A DNA stretch of 64,000 nt from Streptomyces rapamycinicus NRRL 5491 (GTDB lineage Bacteria; Actinomycetota; Actinomycetes; Streptomycetales; Streptomycetaceae): assembly GCF_024298965.1 (NCBI RefSeq), contig NZ_CP085193.1, forward strand, positions 682,001 through 746,000, read 5' to 3'. Shown here in pieces: positions 1 to 8,794 of this stretch (position 1 is the stretch's first letter; each line of letters opens with the position of its first letter). A program made the translations under genes and the position numbers. The notes below the pieces were generated by a model. It searched no databases. It was given only the letters and a program-made list of their open reading frames with translations, and was not told the DNA's origin.

Positions 1-292
1 GGTCGGCGAAGCGGACCACGGTGTGGGGCAGCGCGACCGCCGCCGCGCACGCCAGCCGCAGCGACGGTTCGTCGTGCACATCGACCCAGGCCGCGTCGGC
101 GTCGAGGTTGTACAGCTGCTTCTCCTCGGTCACCGCCGCGGTGGTGACGGCGGTGACGGTGGGGGGCAGCGCCTTGAGGACGGATTCGTCATCGCAGAGC
201 ACGCCCTGCATCCGGGTGTGGATGGCGGCGTCCACGACGGACTCGAGCCGGGCCTGCGGAACGGTGCGGAGGTCGATCCATGCGAACTTCAT
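1..292 (-). CDS. 3-dehydroquinate synthase II-like enzyme (GriH type), N-terminal part
   Basis: Reading leftwards from an ATG at 292, the protein opens with [17 protein letters not shown] and runs off the left edge, so only about 97 residues are present. This opening resembles the archaeal-type DHQ synthase II family, whose actinobacterial members (GriH in grixazone biosynthesis) turn the C7 amino sugar acid made by the neighbouring aldolase into 3-amino-4-hydroxybenzoate. The start overlaps the aldolase stop by 4 bp (ATGA), so the two are translationally coupled. The pairing is stronger evidence than this fragment alone. A role in ordinary aromatic amino acid synthesis is unlikely, because Streptomyces normally uses the unrelated AroB. 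The C-terminal metal and NAD sites lie outside the window. Confidence 0.7.
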   Translation of the reverse strand, partial: MKFAWIDLRTVPQARLESVVDAAIHTRMQGVLCDDESVLKALPPTVTAVTTAAVTEEKQLYNLDADAAWVDVHDEPSLRLACAAAVALPHTVVRFAD

Positions 293-1095
293 GCGGCTCC
301 TGTCGCGATCGTCGAGGGGTGGGGGGTCGTTCCGGCTTCGGCGGCGTGCACCACGGCGGCGAGCCGTGCCACCAGCGAGGAGGGTGAGGGCGAGGAGAAG
401 ATCCGGCGGCCCACCGCGAGGCCCCGGCAGCCCGCGAGCATCAATGACGTCCCATGGCTGACCAGGTCCGAGCCGTCGGGCGGGCCACCGGCGGCGAGGA
501 TCGGCAGCGGACAGCTGTTCACCACCTCGGCCATCCGCTCCATCGGCAGGGCGACCGAGGTCTTCACGAGGTCGGCGCCGAGATCCGCGGCGATGTTGAC
601 GGCATGGGCGAGCAGCGCCGGGTCGTGCGGATCGGCGATCCGCGGCCCCCTCGGGTAGATCATCGCGAGCAGCGGCATGTTCCAGAGGTCGCACGAGGCC
701 GCGACGGTCCCGAGGTCCTTCAGTTGCCGGTGCTCGGTGTCCGAGCCGAGGTTCACATGCACGCTCACCGCGTCCGCGCCCAGCCGTACGGCCTCTTCCA
801 CGTCGCCGACGAGCACCTTGGCGTCGGTGTCGGCCGCGTGCACGGTGCCCGCGCTCAAGTGAACCACCAGGGCGCAGTGGCGCAGGATGTCCGGCGCGAT
901 CGCCCGCGCCCGGCCCTTGTGGACGACGACCGCGTCCGCGCCGCCGTCCACCAGTGCCCGGAGCAGCCCGTTCCAGCGGGCCTGGGACACCACCGGCCCA
1001 TCGGACACACTGTGGTCGAGCGGGACGAAAAGATATCTTCCGTCCCCCGCGACCGAGAGCCTCCGCATCCGGAATGATTTACCAATATCGGTCAT
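289..1095 (-). CDS. 2-amino-3,7-dideoxy-heptulosonate synthase-like class I aldolase (GriI type)
   Basis: This 268-residue protein belongs to the FbaB/DeoC-type class I aldolases. It has the family opening region ([14 protein letters not shown]), the ADAVVVHKG strand, and a Schiff-base lysine candidate in [11 protein letters not shown], followed by the phosphate-binding stretch PILAAGGP. Archaeal ADH synthase and GriI join a C3 or C6 sugar phosphate to aspartate semialdehyde. With the coupled DHQS-II-like gene this gives an aminohydroxybenzoate starter. I chose the ATG at 1095 because GGGAGAGG lies about 12 nt upstream; a later in-frame ATG (1068) is possible. It is read leftwards from a low-GC divergent promoter region shared with the FMN reductase gene. 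Confidence 0.75.
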   Translation of the reverse strand: MTDIGKSFRMRRLSVAGDGRYLFVPLDHSVSDGPVVSQARWNGLLRALVDGGADAVVVHKGRARAIAPDILRHCALVVHLSAGTVHAADTDAKVLVGDVEEAVRLGADAVSVHVNLGSDTEHRQLKDLGTVAASCDLWNMPLLAMIYPRGPRIADPHDPALLAHAVNIAADLGADLVKTSVALPMERMAEVVNSCPLPILAAGGPPDGSDLVSHGTSLMLAGCRGLAVGRRIFSSPSPSSLVARLAAVVHAAEAGTTPHPSTIATGAA

Positions 1096-1190
1096 GTGCC
1101 AGGCACACCTCTCCCAAGGGGGCGAACCACGCAGAGGATTGCGGAGACAGAATGGCACGGCTATGCAATAGCGAGCGGATATCGAATCTC

Positions 1191-1208
1191 CATAACTCTG
1201 CGGTTATG
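1191..1208. promoter_or_regulatory. inverted repeat in the divergent promoter region
   Basis: CATAAC-TCTGCG-GTTATG is a perfect 6-bp inverted repeat in the roughly 200-bp, visibly AT-richer gap between the aldolase gene and the FMN reductase gene. The position suits an operator for both directions. The ATAAC/GTTAT arms resemble LysR-type boxes, and a LysR gene is the third gene to the right, but this assignment is inference. Confidence 0.35.
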
Positions 1209-1296
1209 CGGCTCTGAGGAATTTCTGAGAATGCTCTGACAGGCTGTCCGACGGCTATTCCGCCGGAGCCGAAACCGCGTTTTCCAGGAGGCTGGT

Positions 1297-1902
1297 TTGA
1301 CCGCCTTGACCGACCCGGTTCGCATCTCGATCGCCTGTCACGGCGGACGTGGTCACACCGCCAGGCTGGGTGAGGCCGTACGGACCGGCGCCAGCCGGGT
1401 TCCGCACACCGAGGTCACCTCTGTCCAGGTCGACCGGATCACCGATCAGGAATGGCATCGGCTGGACGACGCCGACGCGATCATCTTCGGTGCCCCGACC
1501 TATATGGGCACGGCCTCATCGGCCTTCCACACCTTCGCGGAGGCGAGCGCCAGGCGCTGGCTCACCCGCCGCTGGCAGGACAAACTGGCCGCCGGATTCA
1601 CCAACTCCGGCTCGATGGCCGGGGACAAGGCCGGCACCCTGGGCTATTTCGCCACCTTCGCCGCCCAGCACGGCATGCTCTGGGTCAGCCTCGGCCTGGC
1701 ACCCGGCTGGAACTCCTCCTCCGGCAGCGAGTTCGACCTGAACCGGCTCGGTTTCCACCAGGGCGCCGCCGCGCAGTCCCCCGTGGACGACAGAACGGGG
1801 ACGGTGCACAAATCCGACCTCGCCACCGCGGAACACCTCGGGCACCGGGTCGCGGAGCTCACCCGGACCGTCGTCGCGGGCAGACGAGCGCTGGAGTCGT
1901 GA
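1297..1902 (+). CDS. NAD(P)H-dependent FMN reductase / flavodoxin-fold quinone reductase
   Basis: The 201-residue protein has a WrbA-like flavodoxin fold. It opens with a strand and phosphate loop (ISIACHGGRGHTARL), has the FMN-contact segment IIFGAPTYMGTASSAFHTF, and later a GFTNSGS loop. The start is a TTG 5 nt after a strong AGGAGG at 1286-1291; no good ATG is available. The gene ends in a 4-bp overlap (GTGA) with the exporter gene, so the two form an operon that may continue into the LysR gene. Such enzymes reduce quinones or supply reduced flavin. Next to an aminophenol pathway it could protect against o-quinone imines, which is inference. Confidence 0.8.
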   Translation: MTALTDPVRISIACHGGRGHTARLGEAVRTGASRVPHTEVTSVQVDRITDQEWHRLDDADAIIFGAPTYMGTASSAFHTFAEASARRWLTRRWQDKLAAGFTNSGSMAGDKAGTLGYFATFAAQHGMLWVSLGLAPGWNSSSGSEFDLNRLGFHQGAAAQSPVDDRTGTVHKSDLATAEHLGHRVAELTRTVVAGRRALES

Positions 1903-3506
1903 GCCACCGGCCCGCCGCGCCGACCGCGGCCGGGGACGAGGACCGTGCCGTGGCGGCCCCCGCCCGGCAGTGGTGGACCGTGGCCGTGGCGGTCCTGGCG
2001 CAGACGCTGGTCCTGCTGGACAACACGGTCCTCAACGTGGCGTTGGAGACCCTCGCCGATCCGGTCCACGGGCTCGGGGCGAGCGCGGCGGATCTGGCGT
2101 GGGCCAACGCCTCGTACTCGCTGGTCTTCGCCGCGGGCAGCTTCGCCGGTGGCGCCCTCGCCGACCGCTACGGACCGCGCCGCACCCTGGTCGCCGGGCT
2201 GGTGCTGCTGGCCGGTGCCTCCTCGCTGGCCGCGTTCTCGGACGGGGCCACGGAGCTGATCGTCACCCGCGGCTTCATGGGCGCGGGCGGGGCGCTGATC
2301 ACACCGGCGACGCTGGCGATCGTCACCCGCGGTACCGCGCCGGCCGACCGGACCCGGGCGATCGCGGTCTGGGCCTCCGCGGGCGGCGCCGCCGTCGCGC
2401 TCGGACCGGTGGTGGGCGGTGCGCTGCTGACCCGGTTCTGGTGGGGCTCGGTGTTCCTGGTCAACCTTCCGGTGGTGGCGGTGTGCCTGGCCGGCGCGGC
2501 TCTCCTGGTACCCGAGCTGCGGTACGCCGAGCGCAGGGTGCTCGACCCGCTGGGCCTGGCGCTCTCCGTACTGGGGCTGGGCCTTGTGGTGTACGGCGTC
2601 ATCCGGGGCGGCCGCCCGTCCGGCTGGACGAGCCCGGCCGCACTGCTGCCCATGGCGCTCGGCCTCGTCCTGCTGGCGGCGTTCGTGGTGTCGCAGAGCC
2701 GCCGGGCGGTGCCGGGCTTCGATGTGCGCCTGTTCACCGAGGCGCGCTTCGCGGGCGGCAGCGTGACCCTGCTGCTGCTCTTCTTCGGCCTGGCGGGGCA
2801 GCTCTTCTACTGCGCCTTCTATCTGCAGGGGGTGCACGGACTGTCGACGCTGGCCGCCGGGGCCGTGATGTCGGCCGCCGCGGGCGGCATCGTCCTCGGC
2901 AACCAGGTCTCCCCCGCGCTGTCCCGGCTGCTGACCGTCCGCTGGTGCGCGGTCGCCGGGATACTCCTGTCGAGCGCCACCTTCGGCGGCTATCTGCTCT
3001 TCGACGCGGACACCCCGGTGGCCTGGATCGCCGGGACGCTGTTCGCGCAGGGCGTCGGTATCGGGCTGGTGGTCGCGCCGATGACGGCGGAGATGATGGC
3101 CGCCCTGCCACCGCGGTTCACCGGCGCCGGCGCGGCGATCAACGCCGCGGCCCGGCCGGTGGGCAGCACGCTCGGGGTCGCGGTGCTCGGCTCGGTCCTC
3201 GCCACCGCCTATCGCGGGGCCGTCCGGCCCGCGCTCACCGATCTGCCTCCCGGGCCACGGGAGAAGGCCCTGGACTCCGCGGAGGCCGCCCGGGCGGTGG
3301 CGAGGTCGCTGGACCGGCCCGGGCTCCTCGCCGCGGCGGACCGGGCCTATCTGCACGCCATGTACGTCACCGCCGCGTGGACGGCGCTGCTGTCCCTGGC
3401 CGGTGCCGTCCTCGTCATCGGATATTTCCGGCCGCGACCATCAACGACGGAGGCAGGAAGTGGATATGGGGCTGCGCCATCTTCGAATCGTGCTCACCGT
3501 GGCTGA
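1899..3506 (+). CDS. MFS drug exporter, DHA2 (14-TM) family
   Basis: The protein of 535 residues has the length and pattern of DHA2-type proton antiporters. It begins with a hydrophobic segment containing LVLLDNTVLNVAL (the typical TM1 motif), then DRYGPRRTL (motif A, loop 2-3) and a TM5 GPVVGG antiporter motif, and continues with alternating hydrophobic helices to the C-terminus. The GTG start at 1899 overlaps the FMN reductase stop. The 3' end overlaps the LysR gene by about 47 bp. As the only exporter beside the aminohydroxybenzoate genes it is a plausible self-resistance or product-export gene; the substrate cannot be read from sequence. Confidence 0.85.
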   Translation: MSHRPAAPTAAGDEDRAVAAPARQWWTVAVAVLAQTLVLLDNTVLNVALETLADPVHGLGASAADLAWANASYSLVFAAGSFAGGALADRYGPRRTLVAGLVLLAGASSLAAFSDGATELIVTRGFMGAGGALITPATLAIVTRGTAPADRTRAIAVWASAGGAAVALGPVVGGALLTRFWWGSVFLVNLPVVAVCLAGAALLVPELRYAERRVLDPLGLALSVLGLGLVVYGVIRGGRPSGWTSPAALLPMALGLVLLAAFVVSQSRRAVPGFDVRLFTEARFAGGSVTLLLLFFGLAGQLFYCAFYLQGVHGLSTLAAGAVMSAAAGGIVLGNQVSPALSRLLTVRWCAVAGILLSSATFGGYLLFDADTPVAWIAGTLFAQGVGIGLVVAPMTAEMMAALPPRFTGAGAAINAAARPVGSTLGVAVLGSVLATAYRGAVRPALTDLPPGPREKALDSAEAARAVARSLDRPGLLAAADRAYLHAMYVTAAWTALLSLAGAVLVIGYFRPRPSTTEAGSGYGAAPSSNRAHRG

Positions 3507-4368
3507 ATCGGGCAGCATCAGCCATGCGGCCGCCACCTTGAAGATCGCCCAATCCGGCCTGTCCACCCAGCTCAGACGCATCGAGCAGGAATTCGGCGGG
3601 CCGCTGTTCCGCCGCCGCCCGAACGGCGTGGTGCCGACCGAGCTCGGCGTCCATGTACTGGGGAGGGCGCGGCAGTTGCTCGACGAGTTCGGCGATCTGC
3701 TCTCCACGGCGCGGGCACTGGCCCAGCCGGCCGAGCCGCCGCGGGCCGTCGGGCTGGGCGGAGTGGACAACCCCTGGGTGCCCCTGATCGCCGCGCTCGT
3801 CCGGGAGCGGCTGCCGCACCATGAGCAGCTGACCTATCTGGAGCCCTCGTCCCAGGCCGTGCTGGAGCTGCTGCGCACCGAGAAGATCGCGCTCGGGGTC
3901 ATCAGCGAGTTCCCGGACGTCGTGCCGCCCGCGGTCCGTGAGTTCGCCGTCCGCGACCTCGACACCGAGCCGGTGCTGATCGGGCTGTCGCCCGGCCACC
4001 GGCTGGCCCACCGGCAGCTGATCGCCCTCGAGGAGTTGGCCGAGGACACCTGGGTCGCGCCCGGCGACCGCTCCGACGGTCTCGGCCTGAGCCTGAGGAT
4101 CGCCTGCGAGCGCGCGGGGTTCACCCCCCGGTTCCGCTACTTCGGCGCCGACCAGACGACCGCGGCGGCCATCGTGAGCGCGGGGAACGCGATCGGGGCC
4201 TTCTTCGCACCGGGCGACCACTGCCCGGGGGTCTCGTTGAAACGGCTGGCGAACGGCCGGCTGTGGCGCCGGACACGGCTGGTGTGGGACGCCGAGTCGC
4301 CGCTTGCCGGGCTCGCCGAGGACCTCGACGGCGGCGCGCTCGACTGGCGCCGGCCGTACGCCTCGTGA
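3460..4368 (+). CDS. LysR family transcriptional regulator
   Basis: The 302-residue protein has an N-terminal winged helix-turn-helix (MGLRHLRIVLTVAESGSISHAAATLKIAQSGLSTQLRRIE is read in separate pieces of the typical LysR pattern) and a periplasmic-binding-like effector domain after about residue 90. I prefer the GTG at 3460, 6 nt after GGAGG; an ATG two codons later is also possible. It lies at the end of the FMN reductase-exporter operon, overlapping the exporter gene. It may control that operon or the divergent aldolase genes through the repeat at 1191-1208, which is inference from position only. Confidence 0.85.
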   Translation: MDMGLRHLRIVLTVAESGSISHAAATLKIAQSGLSTQLRRIEQEFGGPLFRRRPNGVVPTELGVHVLGRARQLLDEFGDLLSTARALAQPAEPPRAVGLGGVDNPWVPLIAALVRERLPHHEQLTYLEPSSQAVLELLRTEKIALGVISEFPDVVPPAVREFAVRDLDTEPVLIGLSPGHRLAHRQLIALEELAEDTWVAPGDRSDGLGLSLRIACERAGFTPRFRYFGADQTTAAAIVSAGNAIGAFFAPGDHCPGVSLKRLANGRLWRRTRLVWDAESPLAGLAEDLDGGALDWRRPYAS

Positions 4369-4398
4369 GCCCGGCCGCGGACCGGACCCGACGGGCTC
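4367..4398. terminator. possible bidirectional terminator hairpin
   Basis: GAGCCCG (4367-4373) can pair with CGGGCTC (4392-4398) between the convergent LysR and histidine kinase genes. The loop is long (18 nt) and no T-tract follows, so this is a weak call. Confidence 0.25.
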
Positions 4399-5716
4399 AG
4401 CCCCCGGGAACGTCGGGCCGTCTGCCTCCGACGGAGAGACACGACGCGATCGTCCGCTGCCGCGGAACCGTCTCCCCCACCCGCGCCGCCGGCAGCTCCA
4501 CGGTGAACAGCGCACCGTGCCCCGGCCGTCCCTCGGCGGTGATCCGCCCCCCATGGCTTTCGACCACCTCGCGGGCCAGCGCCAGTCCGAGCCCGAACCG
4601 TCTGCCGTGGCCGGCGGAACCCCTGGCGAACCGCTCGAAGAGGCGCGCGGCCTCCTCCGGTGCGAACCCCACTCCGGTGTCGCGTACGGACAGCGACACG
4701 ATGCCGGGAAGTGGGGTGTCCACGGACACCGTCACCTCCCCGCCGGGCGGGGTGTGCCCCATCGCGTTGTCGACCAGCGCGGCGATCACCCGGCGCAGGG
4801 CGGGGGCGGTGCCCACCACCACATGCCGCCCCGGCCCGGGCCGCAGCCGCACGGCCAGCCCCATCTCCTGGGCCCGGGCGTCCTCGGCGGAGACGGCCTC
4901 CTCGGCGAGCGCGGTCAGGTCGACCGGATCGCGGGATCCCGGCGACTGCGACAGCCGCGCGGACAGCAGCAGGTCGTCGATGACGTCGCCGAGCTGCCGG
5001 GTCCCGGTCACCAGGCGCTGGAGGTCGGTGGCCAGCTGCTGCGGGGTCTCCGTGCCGGAGCGCCGGGCCAGCAGCTGGGCGCGGGTGTGCAGCTGGGTCA
5101 GCGGGGTGCGCAGTTCATGGCTGGCGTCCGCGACGAACCGCCGCTGCCGGTCCAGTGCCTCGGAGAGGGGCTCCATCGACCGTCGCGCGAGCATGCCGCT
5201 GGCGGCCGCGACGAGCAGCAGACCGACCGCCTCGGCCGCCGCGAAGGCGAGCAGCAGATGGTTGCGGTCGGCGCGCTGGAACCGTTCCCCGTACGCCGCC
5301 TGGACGAGCTCCGAGCCACGCCGGGCGGTGCGCACCGTGTACTGCTCACCGCCTCGCTCCACCCGTTCCAGCACCGGAGGAGCGCCCGCGCGGACCGCGC
5401 CCAGGCTGGATCTCACGGGCAGTCCGGCGGGGGCGCCGGGGGTGCTGCTGACCACTCCGTCCCGCTCCACGGTCATCCACACACAGACCGGCGGGCTCTC
5501 GACGGTGTTGTGGTCGATGCCCCACTGGGTTTCCCGCTCCGCGTCGGCGCGCTGGGCGAACAGCACGACGGTGTAGACGATGCCGCCGACGATCAGCATG
5601 ATCACCGACATCACCAGCGAGATCCGCCAGGTGATCGTCCACTGGGCGGCGGCGAGCCTGCGCTGCTCCGGGCTCCGCGCCGTGCGGCGCGGGAAACGGA
5701 TCGGCATCGCGTTCAC
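4397..5716 (-). CDS. OmpR-type sensor histidine kinase
   Basis: This 439-residue membrane kinase has TM helices at about residues 28-54 and 154-173 around an extracellular sensor loop, then a HAMP-like linker. The H-box DASHELRTPL carries the phospho-acceptor His near residue 200. The N-box (VDNAMGHTPP), G1 (VRDTGVGF) and G2 (GLGLAL) follow. The GTG start at 5716 overlaps the response regulator stop by 4 bp, so the pair is translationally coupled. The signal is unknown. Position between the exporter module and the SARP suggests it adjusts cluster expression. Confidence 0.9.
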   Translation of the reverse strand: MNAMPIRFPRRTARSPEQRRLAAAQWTITWRISLVMSVIMLIVGGIVYTVVLFAQRADAERETQWGIDHNTVESPPVCVWMTVERDGVVSSTPGAPAGLPVRSSLGAVRAGAPPVLERVERGGEQYTVRTARRGSELVQAAYGERFQRADRNHLLLAFAAAEAVGLLLVAAASGMLARRSMEPLSEALDRQRRFVADASHELRTPLTQLHTRAQLLARRSGTETPQQLATDLQRLVTGTRQLGDVIDDLLLSARLSQSPGSRDPVDLTALAEEAVSAEDARAQEMGLAVRLRPGPGRHVVVGTAPALRRVIAALVDNAMGHTPPGGEVTVSVDTPLPGIVSLSVRDTGVGFAPEEAARLFERFARGSAGHGRRFGLGLALAREVVESHGGRITAEGRPGHGALFTVELPAARVGETVPRQRTIASCLSVGGRRPDVPGG

Positions 5717-6408
5717 AGGGCCCCCAACTGGTAGCCGCGTCCCCGCACGGTGCGGACGACGTCGCGGCCCAGTTTCCGCCGCAGGTAGTAGACATAGGTG
5801 TCGACTATGGACTCCGCCGAGGTGTCGGGGAAGACACGCTCGCGGAGGTGTGCCCGCTCGTGCACGGTCCGGGGGCCTTCGGCGAGCGCGTGGAGCAGGC
5901 CGAATTCCCGCAGGGAGAGTTCGACGCCCGTACCGTCGGCCAGCCGCACCTCGCGGCGCCGGAGGTCCAGCTCCCCGTCGCCGAGCGGAAGGACTTCGGC
6001 GTCGACGAGGTCGCGCCGGTGCAGCGCCCGCACCCGCGCCAGGAGTTCGTCCACTTCGAAGGGTTTGACCAGATAGTCGTCCGCGCCGGAGTCGAGGCCG
6101 GTGACACGCTCGTCGAGTGCGCCCAGCGCGGTCAGCACCAGCACCCGGGTGGTGACACCGACCCTTCGTAATCGTTTCACCAGGTCCAGTCCCTCGATGC
6201 CCGGAAGCATCCGGTCGATGACCATCACCTGATGTCGTCGTCCCAGAGCGAGATGAAGCCCCCGTTGGCCATCGAATGCCACATCGACGTCGTAACCCTC
6301 TGAATTGAACAATTCGGCCAGCATGTCTGCGGTTTCCCGGTCGTCCTCGACCAGTAACAGCCGTGTCTGATCCGCAGTCGACCGGTCTATATCGGCTGGG
6401 TAGATCAT
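5713..6408 (-). CDS. OmpR-type response regulator with a TTA codon
   Basis: The 231-residue protein has a receiver domain (acidic pocket near residues 21-23, phospho-acceptor Asp about residue 65 in VIDRMLPG, Lys in YLVKPFE) and a C-terminal winged-helix DNA-binding domain ending in VRTVRGRGYQLG. Leu80 (LVKRLRR) is encoded by TTA at 6169-6171. In Streptomyces such codons make translation depend on the late leucyl-tRNA bldA. I start at the ATG at 6408, which gives a normal family length. It is coupled to the kinase gene and lies 35 bp after the SARP gene in the same direction. Confidence 0.9.
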   Translation of the reverse strand: MIYPADIDRSTADQTRLLLVEDDRETADMLAELFNSEGYDVDVAFDGQRGLHLALGRRHQVMVIDRMLPGIEGLDLVKRLRRVGVTTRVLVLTALGALDERVTGLDSGADDYLVKPFEVDELLARVRALHRRDLVDAEVLPLGDGELDLRRREVRLADGTGVELSLREFGLLHALAEGPRTVHERAHLRERVFPDTSAESIVDTYVYYLRRKLGRDVVRTVRGRGYQLGAL

Positions 6409-6443
6409 TCGCTCATCTTGACCCAATCCGCGTCGGTACGACG

Positions 6444-8672
6444 TCAGGGGTGCGAAACAGGGTCGTGAAGGCGCCGGAAACGGCTCTCCGGCAGTACCCG
6501 CGCCGCGGGTGCGGACCGGGCGCCGACGCGGCTCAGGACGCTGTCGAGAACAGCTTCCAGACCGGGGAGAAGACCCTCGGCGGACCTCAGATCGGCGAGG
6601 GCCGCGACAACCAGGTCGGCCGTGTGACCCGCCCCGCGGCGCCGTCCCGCGAGCACCGCGCCCACGATGGAGTCCCGCTGCCGGGCCAGCCAGCGCGCGG
6701 CGGACTCGTCGCCGTCGAGGGCGGGGAGCGGGCAGCGGGTGTGCGACGACGGCATCCGGGTGCCGTGCCGCGGGCCGGGGCTGATCCGTTCGCAGGCCCG
6801 GCCGTACCAGGTCAGCAGCTCGCGGAGGACGGCACGGCCGACCGGCTCCTCGGCCTCGGCCACCTCCCGGGCCAGCGCCCGCACCAGGTCGTTGAGGTGG
6901 TACCGGCCGGGGCTCGGGGAGGTCAGCAGCCGGGCGTCGACCAGCCGTTCCAGGGTGTCCTGGGCCTGCTGGACCCGGCAGTTCAGCATGACCGCCACCG
7001 GCTCGGGGCCGACATCGGCGGCGCCCAGGACGCCCAGGGCGCGGAAGGCGGCGTCCGGGGCCGGGCCCGACGGAGGGCCGAGGTGGGCGGAGTGGGCGCG
7101 CAGCGCGGCGTACTGGGAGCGCAGTCCGGTGCCCACGGTGAGATCGCCGACACGTAACTCGTCGAGTAATCGGCCGGATGAGGTGAGCCGTTCGGCCATG
7201 TCGTCGAGCGACCACTGCTCCCGGGTCAGACAGCGCGCACCGGCTATGCGGAGCGCCAGCGGCAGCCCGGCGCAGACGGAGGCTATGCGCCGGGCCGCGA
7301 ACGGCTCCTCCCGCACCCGCTGATGACCGACGACGCCGCCCAGCAACTCCAGTGACGCGTCCTCGGGGAGCGGCCTCACCGTGAAGGTGTACGCCCCCTC
7401 CAGATCCGCGAGATGGCCGCGGCTGGTGATGATCAGCCGGCTGCCGCCGCTCCCCGGGATCAGGCTGCGGACCTGGGCGGCGTCATGGGCGTCGTCGAGG
7501 ACGACGAGCATCCTGCGGTCGGCGATCAACGACCGGTACAGATAAACCCGTTCGGCCAGGCCCTGGGGAACGGCCGATCGGCGCAGCCCGAGATCCGTCA
7601 GGAACCGGGCCAGTACGTCGGCGGGAGAGGCCGGCCGGCCGGCCGCGTCCCGCAGTTCGGCGAAGAGCTGGCCGTCCTGGAATGTGTCGCGCAGGCCATG
7701 GGCCAGGTGCAGGGCCAGGGCGCTCTTGCCGACGCCGGGCCCGCCGGTGAGGGCCACGATCACCGCGCTGCCGGGGTCCGACGCCGGGGAGCACACCAGG
7801 GAACGGAGCGCCGCGGCCTCATCGGCCCGTCCGGCGAAGGCCGTGGGAGCCACCGGCAGCTGTGCCGGCCGCGGCCGGTTCCGGGAGGGCCGGGCGACGG
7901 TCAGGCGCCTCTCGTGCCCGGTGGAGGGCCGCGGCTCGTCGTCGCTCAGCACCCGCTGCTGCATGCGTCTCAGCTCGGGCCCGGGTTCGGCGCCCAACTG
8001 GTCGATCAGCAGGGCGCGGCTGCGCTGGAAGACCTGGAGGGCCTCGGCCTGCTGCCCCGAGCGGGACAGGGCCAGCATCAGGCGGGCCGCCATCGGTTCG
8101 TCCAGCGGGTTCTGCAGGACCAGCCGCCACAGTTCGGGAAGCATGCCGTGGTGCCGGCCGAGTTCCAGCTCGACGTCGATCCGCTTGGCGACGGTCTGCC
8201 TGCGCAGCTCCTGAAGGTGGCGCACCTCGACGTCGCACAGGGTGGACGAGGGGATGTCCAGCAGTGGTTCGTCCCGCCACAGCGACAGGGCCCGGTTCAG
8301 TTCATCGGCGCCGGTGGACAGGTCGCCGGAGGAGATGGCGGATTCGCCGGCCCGGCGGTGCGCGGCGAACCGGCCGAGATCGCTTTCGTACTCGTCCAGT
8401 TCGATGAGATATCCCGGGGAGCGGGTCACGATCCGCCGGCCCACCTGGTGGCCGAGCACCTGTCTCAGCCGCATCACATAGGTGCGCAGGGTGGCCGGGG
8501 CACTGGATGGCGGAAATCCGTCCCACAGAAAGTGCGAGAGGCGGTCGGTGGACACGACACGGTTGCCGTTGAGCAGCAGCGCGGCGAGGAGAACGCGCTG
8601 CCGCGCCGCCGGAACGGTCAACTGACGGCCCTCGACGTTGATGACGAGAGGACCGAGAAGCGCGAAGTCCAC
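6444..8672 (-). CDS. SARP family activator with NB-ARC domain (AfsR-like), two TTA codons
   Basis: The 742-residue regulator begins with an OmpR-like winged helix (DFALLGPLVINVEG...), followed by a bacterial transcriptional activation domain (SLWRDEPLLDIPS region) to about residue 250. It has an NB-ARC ATPase whose P-loop GGPGVGKSAL lies near residue 310, Walker B VVLDDAHD, and a helical C-terminus. There is no long TPR tail, so it is shorter than AfsR (about 990). The GTG at 8672, preceded by GAGG, matches the usual SARP start. Leu502 and Leu506 are TTA codons (7167-7169, 7155-7157), so expression should need bldA. SARPs usually activate the cluster they sit in, here probably the aminohydroxybenzoate and GH3 genes. 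Confidence 0.9.
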   Translation of the reverse strand: MDFALLGPLVINVEGRQLTVPAARQRVLLAALLLNGNRVVSTDRLSHFLWDGFPPSSAPATLRTYVMRLRQVLGHQVGRRIVTRSPGYLIELDEYESDLGRFAAHRRAGESAISSGDLSTGADELNRALSLWRDEPLLDIPSSTLCDVEVRHLQELRRQTVAKRIDVELELGRHHGMLPELWRLVLQNPLDEPMAARLMLALSRSGQQAEALQVFQRSRALLIDQLGAEPGPELRRMQQRVLSDDEPRPSTGHERRLTVARPSRNRPRPAQLPVAPTAFAGRADEAAALRSLVCSPASDPGSAVIVALTGGPGVGKSALALHLAHGLRDTFQDGQLFAELRDAAGRPASPADVLARFLTDLGLRRSAVPQGLAERVYLYRSLIADRRMLVVLDDAHDAAQVRSLIPGSGGSRLIITSRGHLADLEGAYTFTVRPLPEDASLELLGGVVGHQRVREEPFAARRIASVCAGLPLALRIAGARCLTREQWSLDDMAERLTSSGRLLDELRVGDLTVGTGLRSQYAALRAHSAHLGPPSGPAPDAAFRALGVLGAADVGPEPVAVMLNCRVQQAQDTLERLVDARLLTSPSPGRYHLNDLVRALAREVAEAEEPVGRAVLRELLTWYGRACERISPGPRHGTRMPSSHTRCPLPALDGDESAARWLARQRDSIVGAVLAGRRRGAGHTADLVVAALADLRSAEGLLPGLEAVLDSVLSRVGARSAPAARVLPESRFRRLHDPVSHP

Positions 8673-8704
8673 AACTACCTCATTCGGACGTCGAGTAGAC
8701 CTCA

Positions 8705-8724
8705 CCACGCTCTTCGCAGCGTGG
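8705..8724 (-). terminator. possible terminator hairpin after the GH3 operon
   Basis: CCACGCT-CTTCGC-AGCGTGG forms a 7-bp stem with a 6-nt loop, in the 122-bp gap downstream of the ArgRS-like gene and upstream of the SARP. A second small repeat (CCTCAATGAGG) adjoins it. There is no T-tract, so it may only slow read-through. Confidence 0.35.
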
Positions 8725-8794
8725 CCTCAATGAGGCTAAACCATGACTCAAGCCAAAACACCGGCAGAAAACCTAGTGTCCCGGGTCAGGGATT

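Noticed and set aside
1644..3356. Long open frame on the minus strand across the MFS gene, 570 codons
   Set aside because: It is antisense to a clear MFS transporter, has a composition rich in Arg, Gly, Pro and Gln, and shows no domain. Such frames are common in high-GC DNA.
8673..8794. Possible direct-repeat SARP binding site in the gap after the ArgRS-like gene
   Set aside because: I could not see two heptamers of the expected TCGAG type with regular spacing; only hairpins are present.
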